Part shown: one piece after another, positions 24,747-33,397 of the stretch | Layout of the letters: every line of letters begins with the position of its first letter | Numbering within the stretch: the first letter of the stretch is position 1 | NCBI GenBank assembly: GCA_947456815.1 | Contig: CANGTL010000020.1 | Span: 1-45,195 of the forward strand | Source of the DNA: Flavobacteriaceae bacterium | GTDB taxonomy: Bacteria; Bacteroidota; Bacteroidia; Flavobacteriales; Flavobacteriaceae | Direction: 5' to 3' | Length of the DNA: 45,195 nt | Position numbers and translations under genes: made by a program | Notes under the pieces: model-generated | What the model saw: the letters and a program-made list of their open reading frames with translations, nothing else | Told to the model about the DNA's origin: nothing | The model's database searches: none

Positions 24747-26531
24747 CTAGGAATTGCTAAACTGCAAATTGCTTAAATTTTTATAGAGTCCGTTTTCTAG
24801 CGCTAACAACTCTTGATGTGTGCCTTGTTCGGTAATAATACCATTGTCAAGTACCAATATTTGGTCAGCGCTTCTGATTGTAGATAGACGATGCGCGATG
24901 ATGATGCTTGTTCTTCCTTCCATCAAAATTTCTAACGCTTCTTGAACTAATTTTTCACTTTCACTATCTAAGGAAGAAGTTGCTTCATCAAGAATTAGAA
25001 TTCTTGGGTTTTTAAGTAATGCACGCGCAATAGCAATTCGTTGACGTTGTCCACCCGATAATTTGATGCCGCGTTCTCCAACGATTGTTTCCATTTTTTC
25101 TGGAAATCCGTTAATGAAATTGAGTGCGTTGGCTTGCTTGGCGGCTAATTCTATTTCATCTTGAGTTGCATTTGGTTTTCCGTAAGCAATATTTTCTTTG
25201 ATCGTTCCACCAAATAGAATCACATCTTGAGGAACGATACTCATATTTCCTCGGAGCGTTTCTAAATCGAAATCATAAATATTTTTCCCGTCAATTTCAA
25301 TTTTTCCTGCGTCAATATCATAAAACCTCAATAGGAGTGAAGCAATCGTAGATTTTCCAACGCCGCTTGGTCCGACAATCGCAATCTTTTGTCCAAATTT
25401 TGCAGTAAAATTAACGCCTTTCAAGACTTTAATTTCTTTTCGTGATGGGTAACTAAAAGTTACATCTTTGAAACTTACGTCCCCATTAATTTTTTGTTGC
25501 TCCTTAGCTTCTCTGCTATTAATCTTTTCTGGATCTTCTTCAAGTAATTCAAAAACACGCTCTGTAGCTCCAATGGCTTTTTGAATTTGGGCATACAATT
25601 CTGCAATACCACCAAACGAAGCACCTACAAAAGTAGAGTAAAGCACAAAAGTGATTAATTGTCCGACACTCATTTCACCGCTGATGCTTAGTTGAACACC
25701 ATACCAGACAACAGCTACTATAGAACCAAAAAGGCAGAAAATGATAAACGACGCAAAATAGCCGCGGTATTTTCCTCCAATGATTGCTAATTTTACAATG
25801 TCCCGAATTTTACCATCGTAGCGAGCAATTTCGTACCATTCATTGGCAAATGCCTTTACGATGCTAATACCTTGCATCGTTTCTTCAACGATGACTTGGC
25901 TTTCAGCTACTTGGTCTTGCACTTTTTTAGAATATTTTCTAATAAATCGACCAAATACAACAGCGGCAACTGCTACAAGAGGCACTACTGAAAGCATTAA
26001 CAATGTTAACTTAAAGCTCTCGTTTGCCAAAAGAATGACACCTCCAATAATCAAAATAAACTGCCTTAAGAACTCTGCGATAGTAGAAGTTAGCGTATCT
26101 TGAATTTGTGTAATGTCAGAACTGATTCGACTGTTTAATTCGCCAACTCTTTTCTGTGAAAAGAACGACATCGGAAGTTTAACTAAATTACTGTATAGCG
26201 ACAGACGTAGGTTAGCCAGCGTATTCTCGGTAAAATTGACAAATAAGGATAATCTAAAAAAGGAGAAAAAAGACTGTAAAAACAAAATAAGAACTAAGCC
26301 AAGCGCGATGTTGTTGGCCATAACATGATCATTGTTCTTTACACAATCGACTAGCATTCCCATTAATTTTGGAAAGGCTAGGGCAGTTCCTCCAGTTAAA
26401 AGTAGAAATATCAAACCTACATAAAACTTCCATTTGTGATTGCCTGAGTACTTAAAAATGACCGTAGCCTTTTGTAGCGAAGTAGCTGTAATCTTTGATT
26501 TTGGTAAATCGTTTTCTTTGAATCGAGGCAT
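24747..26531 (-). CDS. ABC exporter, fused permease and ATPase
   Basis: A 594-residue type IV ABC exporter half-transporter. Transmembrane domain in residues 35-330 with about six helices, ATPase domain in 355-590 with Walker A GPSGVGKST, Q-loop IVPQDVILFGG, signature LSGGQRQRIAIARA, Walker B ILILDEATSSLD and H-loop IIAHRLSTI. It must act as a dimer exporting a lipid or drug; the sequence is close to MsbA-like and multidrug exporters and the substrate is open. It is a single gene, tail to tail with proline dehydrogenase, no spacing base between the stops. Confidence 0.94.
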   Translation of the reverse strand: MPRFKENDLPKSKITATSLQKATVIFKYSGNHKWKFYVGLIFLLLTGGTALAFPKLMGMLVDCVKNNDHVMANNIALGLVLILFLQSFFSFFRLSLFVNFTENTLANLRLSLYSNLVKLPMSFFSQKRVGELNSRISSDITQIQDTLTSTIAEFLRQFILIIGGVILLANESFKLTLLMLSVVPLVAVAAVVFGRFIRKYSKKVQDQVAESQVIVEETMQGISIVKAFANEWYEIARYDGKIRDIVKLAIIGGKYRGYFASFIIFCLFGSIVAVVWYGVQLSISGEMSVGQLITFVLYSTFVGASFGGIAELYAQIQKAIGATERVFELLEEDPEKINSREAKEQQKINGDVSFKDVTFSYPSRKEIKVLKGVNFTAKFGQKIAIVGPSGVGKSTIASLLLRFYDIDAGKIEIDGKNIYDFDLETLRGNMSIVPQDVILFGGTIKENIAYGKPNATQDEIELAAKQANALNFINGFPEKMETIVGERGIKLSGGQRQRIAIARALLKNPRILILDEATSSLDSESEKLVQEALEILMEGRTSIIIAHRLSTIRSADQILVLDNGIITEQGTHQELLALENGLYKNLSNLQFSNS

Positions 26532-26675
26532 TTTGGGTCTTTGAGTTTAAAAGTACATGATTTTCTGTATCTCTGGAATGTACTTAACATCGCAAAGTGA
26601 GAATCAACATTGGTTTAGCAAGTTCTGTCTCGTTGTAAATAAGTAATGGTGTTGATAGGAAAGCCTTACATCAAA

Positions 26676-29600
26676 TTATTGTGGTGAATATGAAAATACA
26701 AAAAGAATATAATTTTTTTCCCAAATTGTGTAATCTTCAAAATCAACCAAGCCATCTCCGTTCAGATCCGTTGATAAATATCCGAAAGCAAAATTTAAAT
26801 AATCACTCTCCCACAAGGTGTAATCTTCAAAGTCAACTAAAGAGTCTTGATTGAGATCACAATTGTAAAAAGCCCAGACACCATTTTCAACCTCAACCAT
26901 ATTATCTCCATAAGCTTTGTTAAAGGAGGTTGTAAAATCAAATAAATTGCTAGTGGCGAGCGCTATTGTTGTATTACTCCAGGTTTCTATGGCACTTCGA
27001 TGCTTAACTACTATATAATAAGATCCGGAATAGCTAGAATTATAGGTACAACTGACTGTTCCATTTGTTTTTAATATTGCGGTCGTAGTCGCAACTAATG
27101 CAAAAGTTGTAGCATCACGTAATTCAACGGTAACATCATCAACATCGGTCGTACTCGTTCCTACACCTTGATTTGCCTTTACAGGTTTCATTAGATGTGT
27201 AACAGCATCGTAATATCCTTCAATAAATAGCTTCAAATTCAAAGTTGTCGACGCGGCGAGTAAATTTATTGAATAGTCTTCGACCTGACCATATGAAAAA
27301 GTTTCGCATGCTGTTGGAACACCATTGTATTTTAATGAAACACGCATTCTCGTTGTTCCAATAGTGGCAGTTAACGGAATTGTAAATGTGCCACTAATTG
27401 GCGTTGAAGTTGTGGCAGTTCTTGTAAAGACTGTTTCCCCACTATCAATAAAATCTCCATCTCGATTATAGTCTATAAATACAGCATAACCTTCAGGATA
27501 AACGTTGCCTGTCCACGTCGGCGTGATAGTAATTGTTTGCGTAGTTCCTACCGCCAAACTTGTAGAAATGTTTGTAAAATCTGTATATCCCGAACCTCCA
27601 GTTGAAGTATTGTTGATTGTTCCCAATGTTACGTTCCCAATTAATTCATCGGCAACACTGTTTCCTTGTGAAGTACAATAAGTAAATTCTGTAGTTGTTA
27701 TTGAAACTACATTACTTGAAACGGAAATATTTCCAGCTTCATCTTTTGCACGTACTGAAAAGGAATAGGGAGTTAACGGACTTAATCCAGTTACGGTAAA
27801 TGTTAACAGGGCGGTTGTTCCAATCAGCGTAACACCTCGATAAACATCGTATGCTGTTACACCATTATTGTCCGTGGCACCAGACCACGAAAGTACTGTT
27901 GACGTGGACGTTGTCAAAGATGCACTTAATGTAGGCGGTGTCGGCGGAAGAACATCAGGCGCTAATGTTGTAACATTTACAACATTACTGTTTGAAGATA
28001 CATTTCCTGCAGCATCTTTTGCTCTAACAAAAAAAGTGTACGGTGTAGATGCAGTTAATCCATTAACCAAGTAAGTCGTTGTGGTTCTATTTACCAAAAA
28101 CACGCCATTTCGGTATACGTCATAACTCACAACTGCAATATTATCTGTAGCGGCTGTCCAAGAAAGAAAAGTAGAATTAATGCCTGTCAAACTATTGCTT
28201 AAGGCTGGTGCTGAAGGCGGCGTTGTGTCTGCGGAAAGAGTTGTAACGCTAACGGAATTGCTATCAATAGAAAGATTTCCATCGGCGTCTCGTGCTTTCA
28301 CTGTAAAAGAAAAAGTGGATGCTGCACTCAAACCAGTAGCGGTATAATTAGTAGTAGTCGATGTACCAATTAAAATACCATTTCTAAAGATGGAATAACT
28401 AGTTACTGCAATGTTATCTGTGGCTCCAGACCAACTCAGTAACGTTGAACTTGCAGTGGTGTTTGAAGCGACAAGGGTAGGAGGTGTCGGGGCGATAGTG
28501 TCTGCACTTCCAGCTGTAATGGAAAAATTGGTATTGGATACATCATAAAAAATATGATTAGTGCCCGCAATCATAATACGATTGGTAGTTCCTACTATAT
28601 TCGGAATAGTAACTGCTTGAGTACCATCATTGGGCGTTCCTGCCAATAAAGTTATCGGAAAAGTAGCCCCACCATTAGTCGACAAAAGTATATCAACATT
28701 GGCACAATTAATTCCATTTGCTGTGGTTCCAGCAGCATCCCATGTGATGGTTTGTGACACATTTCCAACATAAGAAACAGCGGTATTCGGACTGGTCACT
28801 AAAAAAGGCCCCACATTAGCAACTGTAAGCACCATATTATCTCTTGTGGTTTGTCCACCATTTGGAGTTCTGTTGTCTCTTATTGTTAAAGCAAAATTCA
28901 TCGTTCGAGCAACAGTTGGTACTACTTCCCAAGTTGGATTTAAAACATTCGCAACAACACTTGCTAAAGGTGGCATATATCTGTTTGGTGAAGTTGATGG
29001 GGCTATAGATCTAAAATTCGGACCAGTTGTAGCTGTTTGAGTCGGTGGTTGAGTACTAGTTTCATTGTTAGTTTGCTCCCAACAATACGTTAAAGTATCT
29101 CCATTGGTATCAGAACCTGTTCCTTTTAAAATAAAAGCCGTCCCTTTTGGAATAGTATAATCAATACCTGCATTTGATATAGGAGCAGCATTCCCATTAG
29201 CGGTTGCAACAGCACATGTTCCTCCGCTTCCGGCTAAAAATGCACTCACTTCTGAAATACTTACTGTATGAAAATAGGCATCCGAATTACTTTGAACATT
29301 GGGCGCGCAGATTCCCGCATAACCCATTATTGTTGAAGCGCTGCCAGGTTCTACTGCGGTAGTCGCATTTCGGTTACACGCATTATTTTGTGTGTGATTT
29401 GCTCCCCACTGGTGACCCATTTCATGTGCTACATAATCAATATCAAAAGGATCTCCAACTGGCGAACCTTGGCCTGTAATTCCTCGTGCTTTACCACTTC
29501 CGCAAGGTGAGTTCAACTGTGCAACGCCACCACCTCCGGTACTTACTGTATGACCTATATCATAATTTGAAGAACCAATTGTAGCATCAATTACGGTTTG

Positions 29601-30461
29601 ACTTTGTCCTAACAAAGCGTTAGCGGTGTTTGAATTATCAAAACTATCTCCATCAACAAAAATAATCAGATCATTGTTGGCTACTAAGTTCATTCTTAAA
29701 GACATATCGTTTTCAAAAACACCATTGACACGTGTCATTGTAATTACCATAGCTGACAAAACTGCTGCTTTTTTTTGAGCTAAAGAGCCTGCTCCTAATC
29801 CTGCTGCAGTGATATGAAAAGCTGCATATTCGATAGTACAAGCCATGGCTAAGCGATACGTTCTAAAAAAACCATCACTTGCTCTGTTTTGAATGCTAGT
29901 TCTAATCGATCTAATCTCATCTGATGATGGATCGATTACGTCACAATGAAATGATTTATTGGCAGCTACAGTTACATCTTGTCTTCGATAAACAATATAA
30001 TTGTTCAAATCTTTAGTAAAGGTATCAATATAAAATGTTCCGTTTTCACCCGATAATGACATTACATGTAAACCAAAAAGAGTAATACTAAATCGTATTG
30101 TTTCTGAGGGATTCTTAGTACTTTTTCCTGTATATGTCTTTAAATTCGGAAATTTATCTGCCAATCCTTTCTCCATAATAGGCGCTTCATAAATTTTATA
30201 ATCTACCAATTCTCCTTTTGGATTTGGAAAAGCAATTATGACATTAGAAGAAGTATTGCTAGAATCTAAAGGTGCTTGTTGCAAACGCGCTTTAAGTAAG
30301 TTTAAATTTAAAGAATACAATTCGTATTTTGATGGCATAGAAGCACGATCCATTTTAATTGATGATTTGGTTGCTTCTTCTGAAACCTTTTTCCATAAAT
30401 CATTTTGTCCAAAACTGTTAAAATAAATAAGAACAGTAAGTAGTAGTAATTGATTTCTCAT
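26676..30461 (-). CDS. Secreted M12 (reprolysin-like) metallopeptidase with FN3, GEVED and dockerin-like repeats
   Basis: A 1261-residue exported protein. Signal peptide MRNQLLLLTVLIYFNSFGQ; propeptide-like region to about 180; catalytic domain with the zinc motif HEMGHQWGANH (about 346) and the Met-turn IMGYAG; a PKD/cadherin-like section (430-640); three fibronectin type III modules (about 655-935) marked by SWSGATDN and SFTVKARDADGN-type segments; a GEVED domain with FIDYNRDGDFIDSGETVF. The end carries two calcium-binding repeats DLNQDSLVDFEDYTLWESD and DLNGDGLVDFEDYTIWEKN, each like a dockerin loop. A canonical T9SS type A or B domain is not visible, so retention or export via these repeats is an open matter. 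Confidence 0.92.
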   Translation of the reverse strand: MRNQLLLLTVLIYFNSFGQNDLWKKVSEEATKSSIKMDRASMPSKYELYSLNLNLLKARLQQAPLDSSNTSSNVIIAFPNPKGELVDYKIYEAPIMEKGLADKFPNLKTYTGKSTKNPSETIRFSITLFGLHVMSLSGENGTFYIDTFTKDLNNYIVYRRQDVTVAANKSFHCDVIDPSSDEIRSIRTSIQNRASDGFFRTYRLAMACTIEYAAFHITAAGLGAGSLAQKKAAVLSAMVITMTRVNGVFENDMSLRMNLVANNDLIIFVDGDSFDNSNTANALLGQSQTVIDATIGSSNYDIGHTVSTGGGGVAQLNSPCGSGKARGITGQGSPVGDPFDIDYVAHEMGHQWGANHTQNNACNRNATTAVEPGSASTIMGYAGICAPNVQSNSDAYFHTVSISEVSAFLAGSGGTCAVATANGNAAPISNAGIDYTIPKGTAFILKGTGSDTNGDTLTYCWEQTNNETSTQPPTQTATTGPNFRSIAPSTSPNRYMPPLASVVANVLNPTWEVVPTVARTMNFALTIRDNRTPNGGQTTRDNMVLTVANVGPFLVTSPNTAVSYVGNVSQTITWDAAGTTANGINCANVDILLSTNGGATFPITLLAGTPNDGTQAVTIPNIVGTTNRIMIAGTNHIFYDVSNTNFSITAGSADTIAPTPPTLVASNTTASSTLLSWSGATDNIAVTSYSIFRNGILIGTSTTTNYTATGLSAASTFSFTVKARDADGNLSIDSNSVSVTTLSADTTPPSAPALSNSLTGINSTFLSWTAATDNIAVVSYDVYRNGVFLVNRTTTTYLVNGLTASTPYTFFVRAKDAAGNVSSNSNVVNVTTLAPDVLPPTPPTLSASLTTSTSTVLSWSGATDNNGVTAYDVYRGVTLIGTTALLTFTVTGLSPLTPYSFSVRAKDEAGNISVSSNVVSITTTEFTYCTSQGNSVADELIGNVTLGTINNTSTGGSGYTDFTNISTSLAVGTTQTITITPTWTGNVYPEGYAVFIDYNRDGDFIDSGETVFTRTATTSTPISGTFTIPLTATIGTTRMRVSLKYNGVPTACETFSYGQVEDYSINLLAASTTLNLKLFIEGYYDAVTHLMKPVKANQGVGTSTTDVDDVTVELRDATTFALVATTTAILKTNGTVSCTYNSSYSGSYYIVVKHRSAIETWSNTTIALATSNLFDFTTSFNKAYGDNMVEVENGVWAFYNCDLNQDSLVDFEDYTLWESDYLNFAFGYLSTDLNGDGLVDFEDYTIWEKNYILFVFSYSPQ

Positions 30462-30555
30462 GATGTTATTTTATTTTATTCTATAGAAAGTAAAATTAGA
30501 TTAATTATCTATAAATCAGAGTAGTTAAAATAAATTATTGTAAATAAATATTATT

Positions 30556-32424
30556 TCACTTCACAATCAAGAATTCCGATCTTCTGTTTTGTGCATACTG
30601 CTCCTCAGTACAAGTTTCCTTACAGTCAATTTTAGGTTCTGTTTCTCCCATACCTTTTCCAGAGATTCTTTCGGCTTTGATACCTTTGGAAATTACATAT
30701 TGAGCAGTCGCCTTTGCACGACGATCTGACAAAGCAAGATTGAAGGCATCACTTCCACGGTTGTCCGTGTGTGCTTTGGCTAAAATGATTAGTTTGCTAT
30801 TGTTCTTCATGACTTGCACTAGTTTGTCTAGTTCAAATGCACCTTCTTGAGTTATGTTACTTTTATTATATTCAAAATATATTGGTTTCAAAACAACTTC
30901 TGTTTCAGTAAAGATAACATCAATCGGTTGCAAAGCTGCAGCAATATTGGTTATTCCACCGGTGCTTTTTGCTACTTCAAAAGTGTTGCTTTCAAATCCA
31001 TCCTTCGATGCTATAACGGCATACGATTTATTACAGTCCACTTTGTATGTTACTTCACCTTTTTCATTAGAAACTTCTGTTGCAATTACATTTTTCTTAT
31101 CATCTACAATAGCGACAGAAGCGTTGGCTAGAATTGCGCCATTTTTAGCATTGGTTACAACCGTCATAACATCCACATTACAAATAGTATGTACTTCGAA
31201 AATGTCATCATTACCGTTTCTATTGCTTGATAAAAAACCTAAATTATTCGCATTGTTAAACGTAAAAGCAAAATCATCTTTCTCTGTGTTTACTGGGTTA
31301 CCAAGATTGGTTGCCTCATCGGCTTTATTCAAATCAATCTTAAATATATCCAATCCGCCTAATCCAGGTTTTCCGCTTGAAGCAAAATACAGTGTGTTGT
31401 TATCGTCAGCTATAAAAGGGAAACTCTCATTTCCTTCCGTATTGACTTTGCTACCTAGATTTTCGGGTTTTCCGCAGGTACCATCTTCATTAATATTAAC
31501 TTTCCAAATGTCAACACCACCAATACTTCCAGGCATATCAGAAGAAAAATAGAGGGTTTTGCCGTCATTACTTACACTGGGATTGCTGGTAGAATATTTG
31601 TTGCTATTAAAGGACAATGATGTTACATTGTTCCAAGATTCTCCGTTTTTCGTTGCTTTAAAAATATTATTTTTACCCAATTGAAGATTGTTCTTCTTGT
31701 CCTTCTCGTATGCTGCCTCTCTGAAACTGTCACTTGCAAAATAAATAACATTCCCTACAGTATTGAATGTGGCTGGACCATCATGATATTTTGAATTTAA
31801 CGAAGTAACATTTCTAACATTTGTAATTGATTTATCAACGTTGAAATCTGCTTGATATAAATCTAAGTAGGGTTCTTTGTTCCATCCGTAATCTTTTCTT
31901 GAATTGTTTCGCGTACTTGTAAAATAAATCGAGTTATTATTCAAGACCGCTCCAAAATCTGTTTTATCAGAATTAAAATTGGCTGGTTTTACCTCATATA
32001 ATTTAGAAATATCAAATAATTTCGGAATGTAATTTGGATTTTCCTTGAACGTTTTTGCTCTCTGGTCGTTTGGTGCTTTATTGGCAAATTGCAGCATTTG
32101 TTTATTTGCTTCTTCATATTTACCATTTGATTTTAGCATCTGTGCATACCGATAGTAGGTTTCTGCGTCTTGTGAGGATAGCACCGCTTTTGCATACCAT
32201 TTTGCTGCTTCAACAGTATTAAACATGTTGAAGTAGGAATCTGCTAATTGTTTGTAAACGTAGCCATCAGCTTTTCCACTATCAACTAACTTAAGATAGG
32301 CTTCGGCGGCTTTGACATACTCATATTGATTAAAATATTGATCCGCTTTTTGAGAGTTTGAATTTTGTCCATTGGAATTTGAAATGACAATCACTAGAAA
32401 TATAAAGGAATAGAATTTTTTCAT
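30556..32424 (-). CDS. OmpA family protein with TPR and WD40-like repeats
   Basis: A 622-residue envelope protein. Signal peptide MKKFYSFIFLVIVISNSNG, then tetratricopeptide helices (about 25-140), then PD40-type beta-propeller repeats with IYFTSTRNNS, LYFSSDMPGSIGGVDIWKV and LYFASSGKPGLGGLDIFKI (150-420), a carboxypeptidase-regulatory-like beta domain (430-500), and a C-terminal OmpA peptidoglycan-binding domain with YFEYNKSNITQEGAFEL and AHTDNRGSDAFNLALSDRRA. Such proteins often accompany SprF/PorP genes and are thought to stabilise the secretion or adhesin system in the periplasm. It begins 18 bases after the SprF-like gene. Confidence 0.93.
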   Translation of the reverse strand: MKKFYSFIFLVIVISNSNGQNSNSQKADQYFNQYEYVKAAEAYLKLVDSGKADGYVYKQLADSYFNMFNTVEAAKWYAKAVLSSQDAETYYRYAQMLKSNGKYEEANKQMLQFANKAPNDQRAKTFKENPNYIPKLFDISKLYEVKPANFNSDKTDFGAVLNNNSIYFTSTRNNSRKDYGWNKEPYLDLYQADFNVDKSITNVRNVTSLNSKYHDGPATFNTVGNVIYFASDSFREAAYEKDKKNNLQLGKNNIFKATKNGESWNNVTSLSFNSNKYSTSNPSVSNDGKTLYFSSDMPGSIGGVDIWKVNINEDGTCGKPENLGSKVNTEGNESFPFIADDNNTLYFASSGKPGLGGLDIFKIDLNKADEATNLGNPVNTEKDDFAFTFNNANNLGFLSSNRNGNDDIFEVHTICNVDVMTVVTNAKNGAILANASVAIVDDKKNVIATEVSNEKGEVTYKVDCNKSYAVIASKDGFESNTFEVAKSTGGITNIAAALQPIDVIFTETEVVLKPIYFEYNKSNITQEGAFELDKLVQVMKNNSKLIILAKAHTDNRGSDAFNLALSDRRAKATAQYVISKGIKAERISGKGMGETEPKIDCKETCTEEQYAQNRRSEFLIVK

Positions 32425-32442
32425 TTTGGAGTATTTTTGATT

Positions 32443-33366
32443 TTAGAAATATCTAGGTGATTGTGACACTTTTTTCGGGAAATTTAGATCGAACAACAAT
32501 ATGATCTCGTGCGATGAAGGCGTAGTCACTTTTAGGTCTGAAATAATATGATCATAAGCGTATCCAATTCTTAAACTTGGATTAATCGCATAATTTACCA
32601 TCGCTCCAAAACTATCATCTCTTCTATACGTTGCGCCAACTTCAAATTTCTGATTGAACAAAAAGTTGGTGGAAATGTCATAGGATACTGGTGCGCCGAA
32701 CGCTGACTTAATCATGGCAAATGGCTTGAATTTAACATTCTCCGTCAAGTCAAATACATAGCCTCCTGTTAAGAAATAATGCGAAGTTTCGGTTCCGTAT
32801 TTTCTTCCGTTAAAATCTAAGTGCTTTGACCGTAGCATGTTCGGAACTGAGAACGCAACATAGTATTTTTGTGTGTAGTAAAACAAGCCTGAACCAATAT
32901 TCAAAAACGTATTATTGGTATCTTCGGCAAAGGCCGGATCATCAGGATCAGGAACATTACCATTTCCAATTTCACTAAATAGTCCAACTTTGTGGAAAGT
33001 AGCTCCCGCTTTCATTCCAAATGCCAATCGATGTTCGCCTCCAAGATTCAAAGTATAGGAGAAATCACCATATACATTGTTTTCCTCAACAGGGCCGATT
33101 TTATCTGAGATAATCGACAAACCTACACCCACGTTCTTGCCCACTGGTAAAGAGCCAGAAAGCGAAAATGTTGACGGCGCATCTTCAATGTCAACCCACT
33201 GCTTGCGATAAAGCAACCCAAAAGATAAATTCTCTTTCGAACCTGCATATGCCGGATTGATAATGTTCATATTATACATATACTGCGTATAATGTGGGTC
33301 TTGTTGCGCGTAAGATACACTGAAGTAAAATGTGGTAAGTAGAATTATTAGATTGGCTTTTTTCAT
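32443..33366 (-). CDS. PorP/SprF family T9SS outer membrane protein
   Basis: A 307-residue protein: signal peptide MKKANLIILLTTFYFSVSYA, then the family marker QQDPHYTQYMYNMNIINPAYAG, followed by alternating strands of an outer membrane beta-barrel (NLSFGLLYRKQWVDIEDAPS, FGMKAGATFHKVGLF, PSLRIGYAYDHIIS). Known SprF proteins are needed for secretion and surface attachment of a partner adhesin carrying a type B sorting domain. The partner here is the upstream gene, 31 bases away and encoding such a domain; the OmpA gene follows. This is a typical three-gene adhesin module. Confidence 0.95.
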   Translation of the reverse strand: MKKANLIILLTTFYFSVSYAQQDPHYTQYMYNMNIINPAYAGSKENLSFGLLYRKQWVDIEDAPSTFSLSGSLPVGKNVGVGLSIISDKIGPVEENNVYGDFSYTLNLGGEHRLAFGMKAGATFHKVGLFSEIGNGNVPDPDDPAFAEDTNNTFLNIGSGLFYYTQKYYVAFSVPNMLRSKHLDFNGRKYGTETSHYFLTGGYVFDLTENVKFKPFAMIKSAFGAPVSYDISTNFLFNQKFEVGATYRRDDSFGAMVNYAINPSLRIGYAYDHIISDLKVTTPSSHEIILLFDLNFPKKVSQSPRYF

Positions 33367-33397
33367 GATTCGAAAAATTTAGTTCAAATGAAGTTAT

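Noticed and set aside
30847..31552. Long plus-strand frames opposite the OmpA gene (up to 232 codons)
   Set aside because: The minus-strand protein has clear domains throughout; the opposite frames reflect codon bias only.
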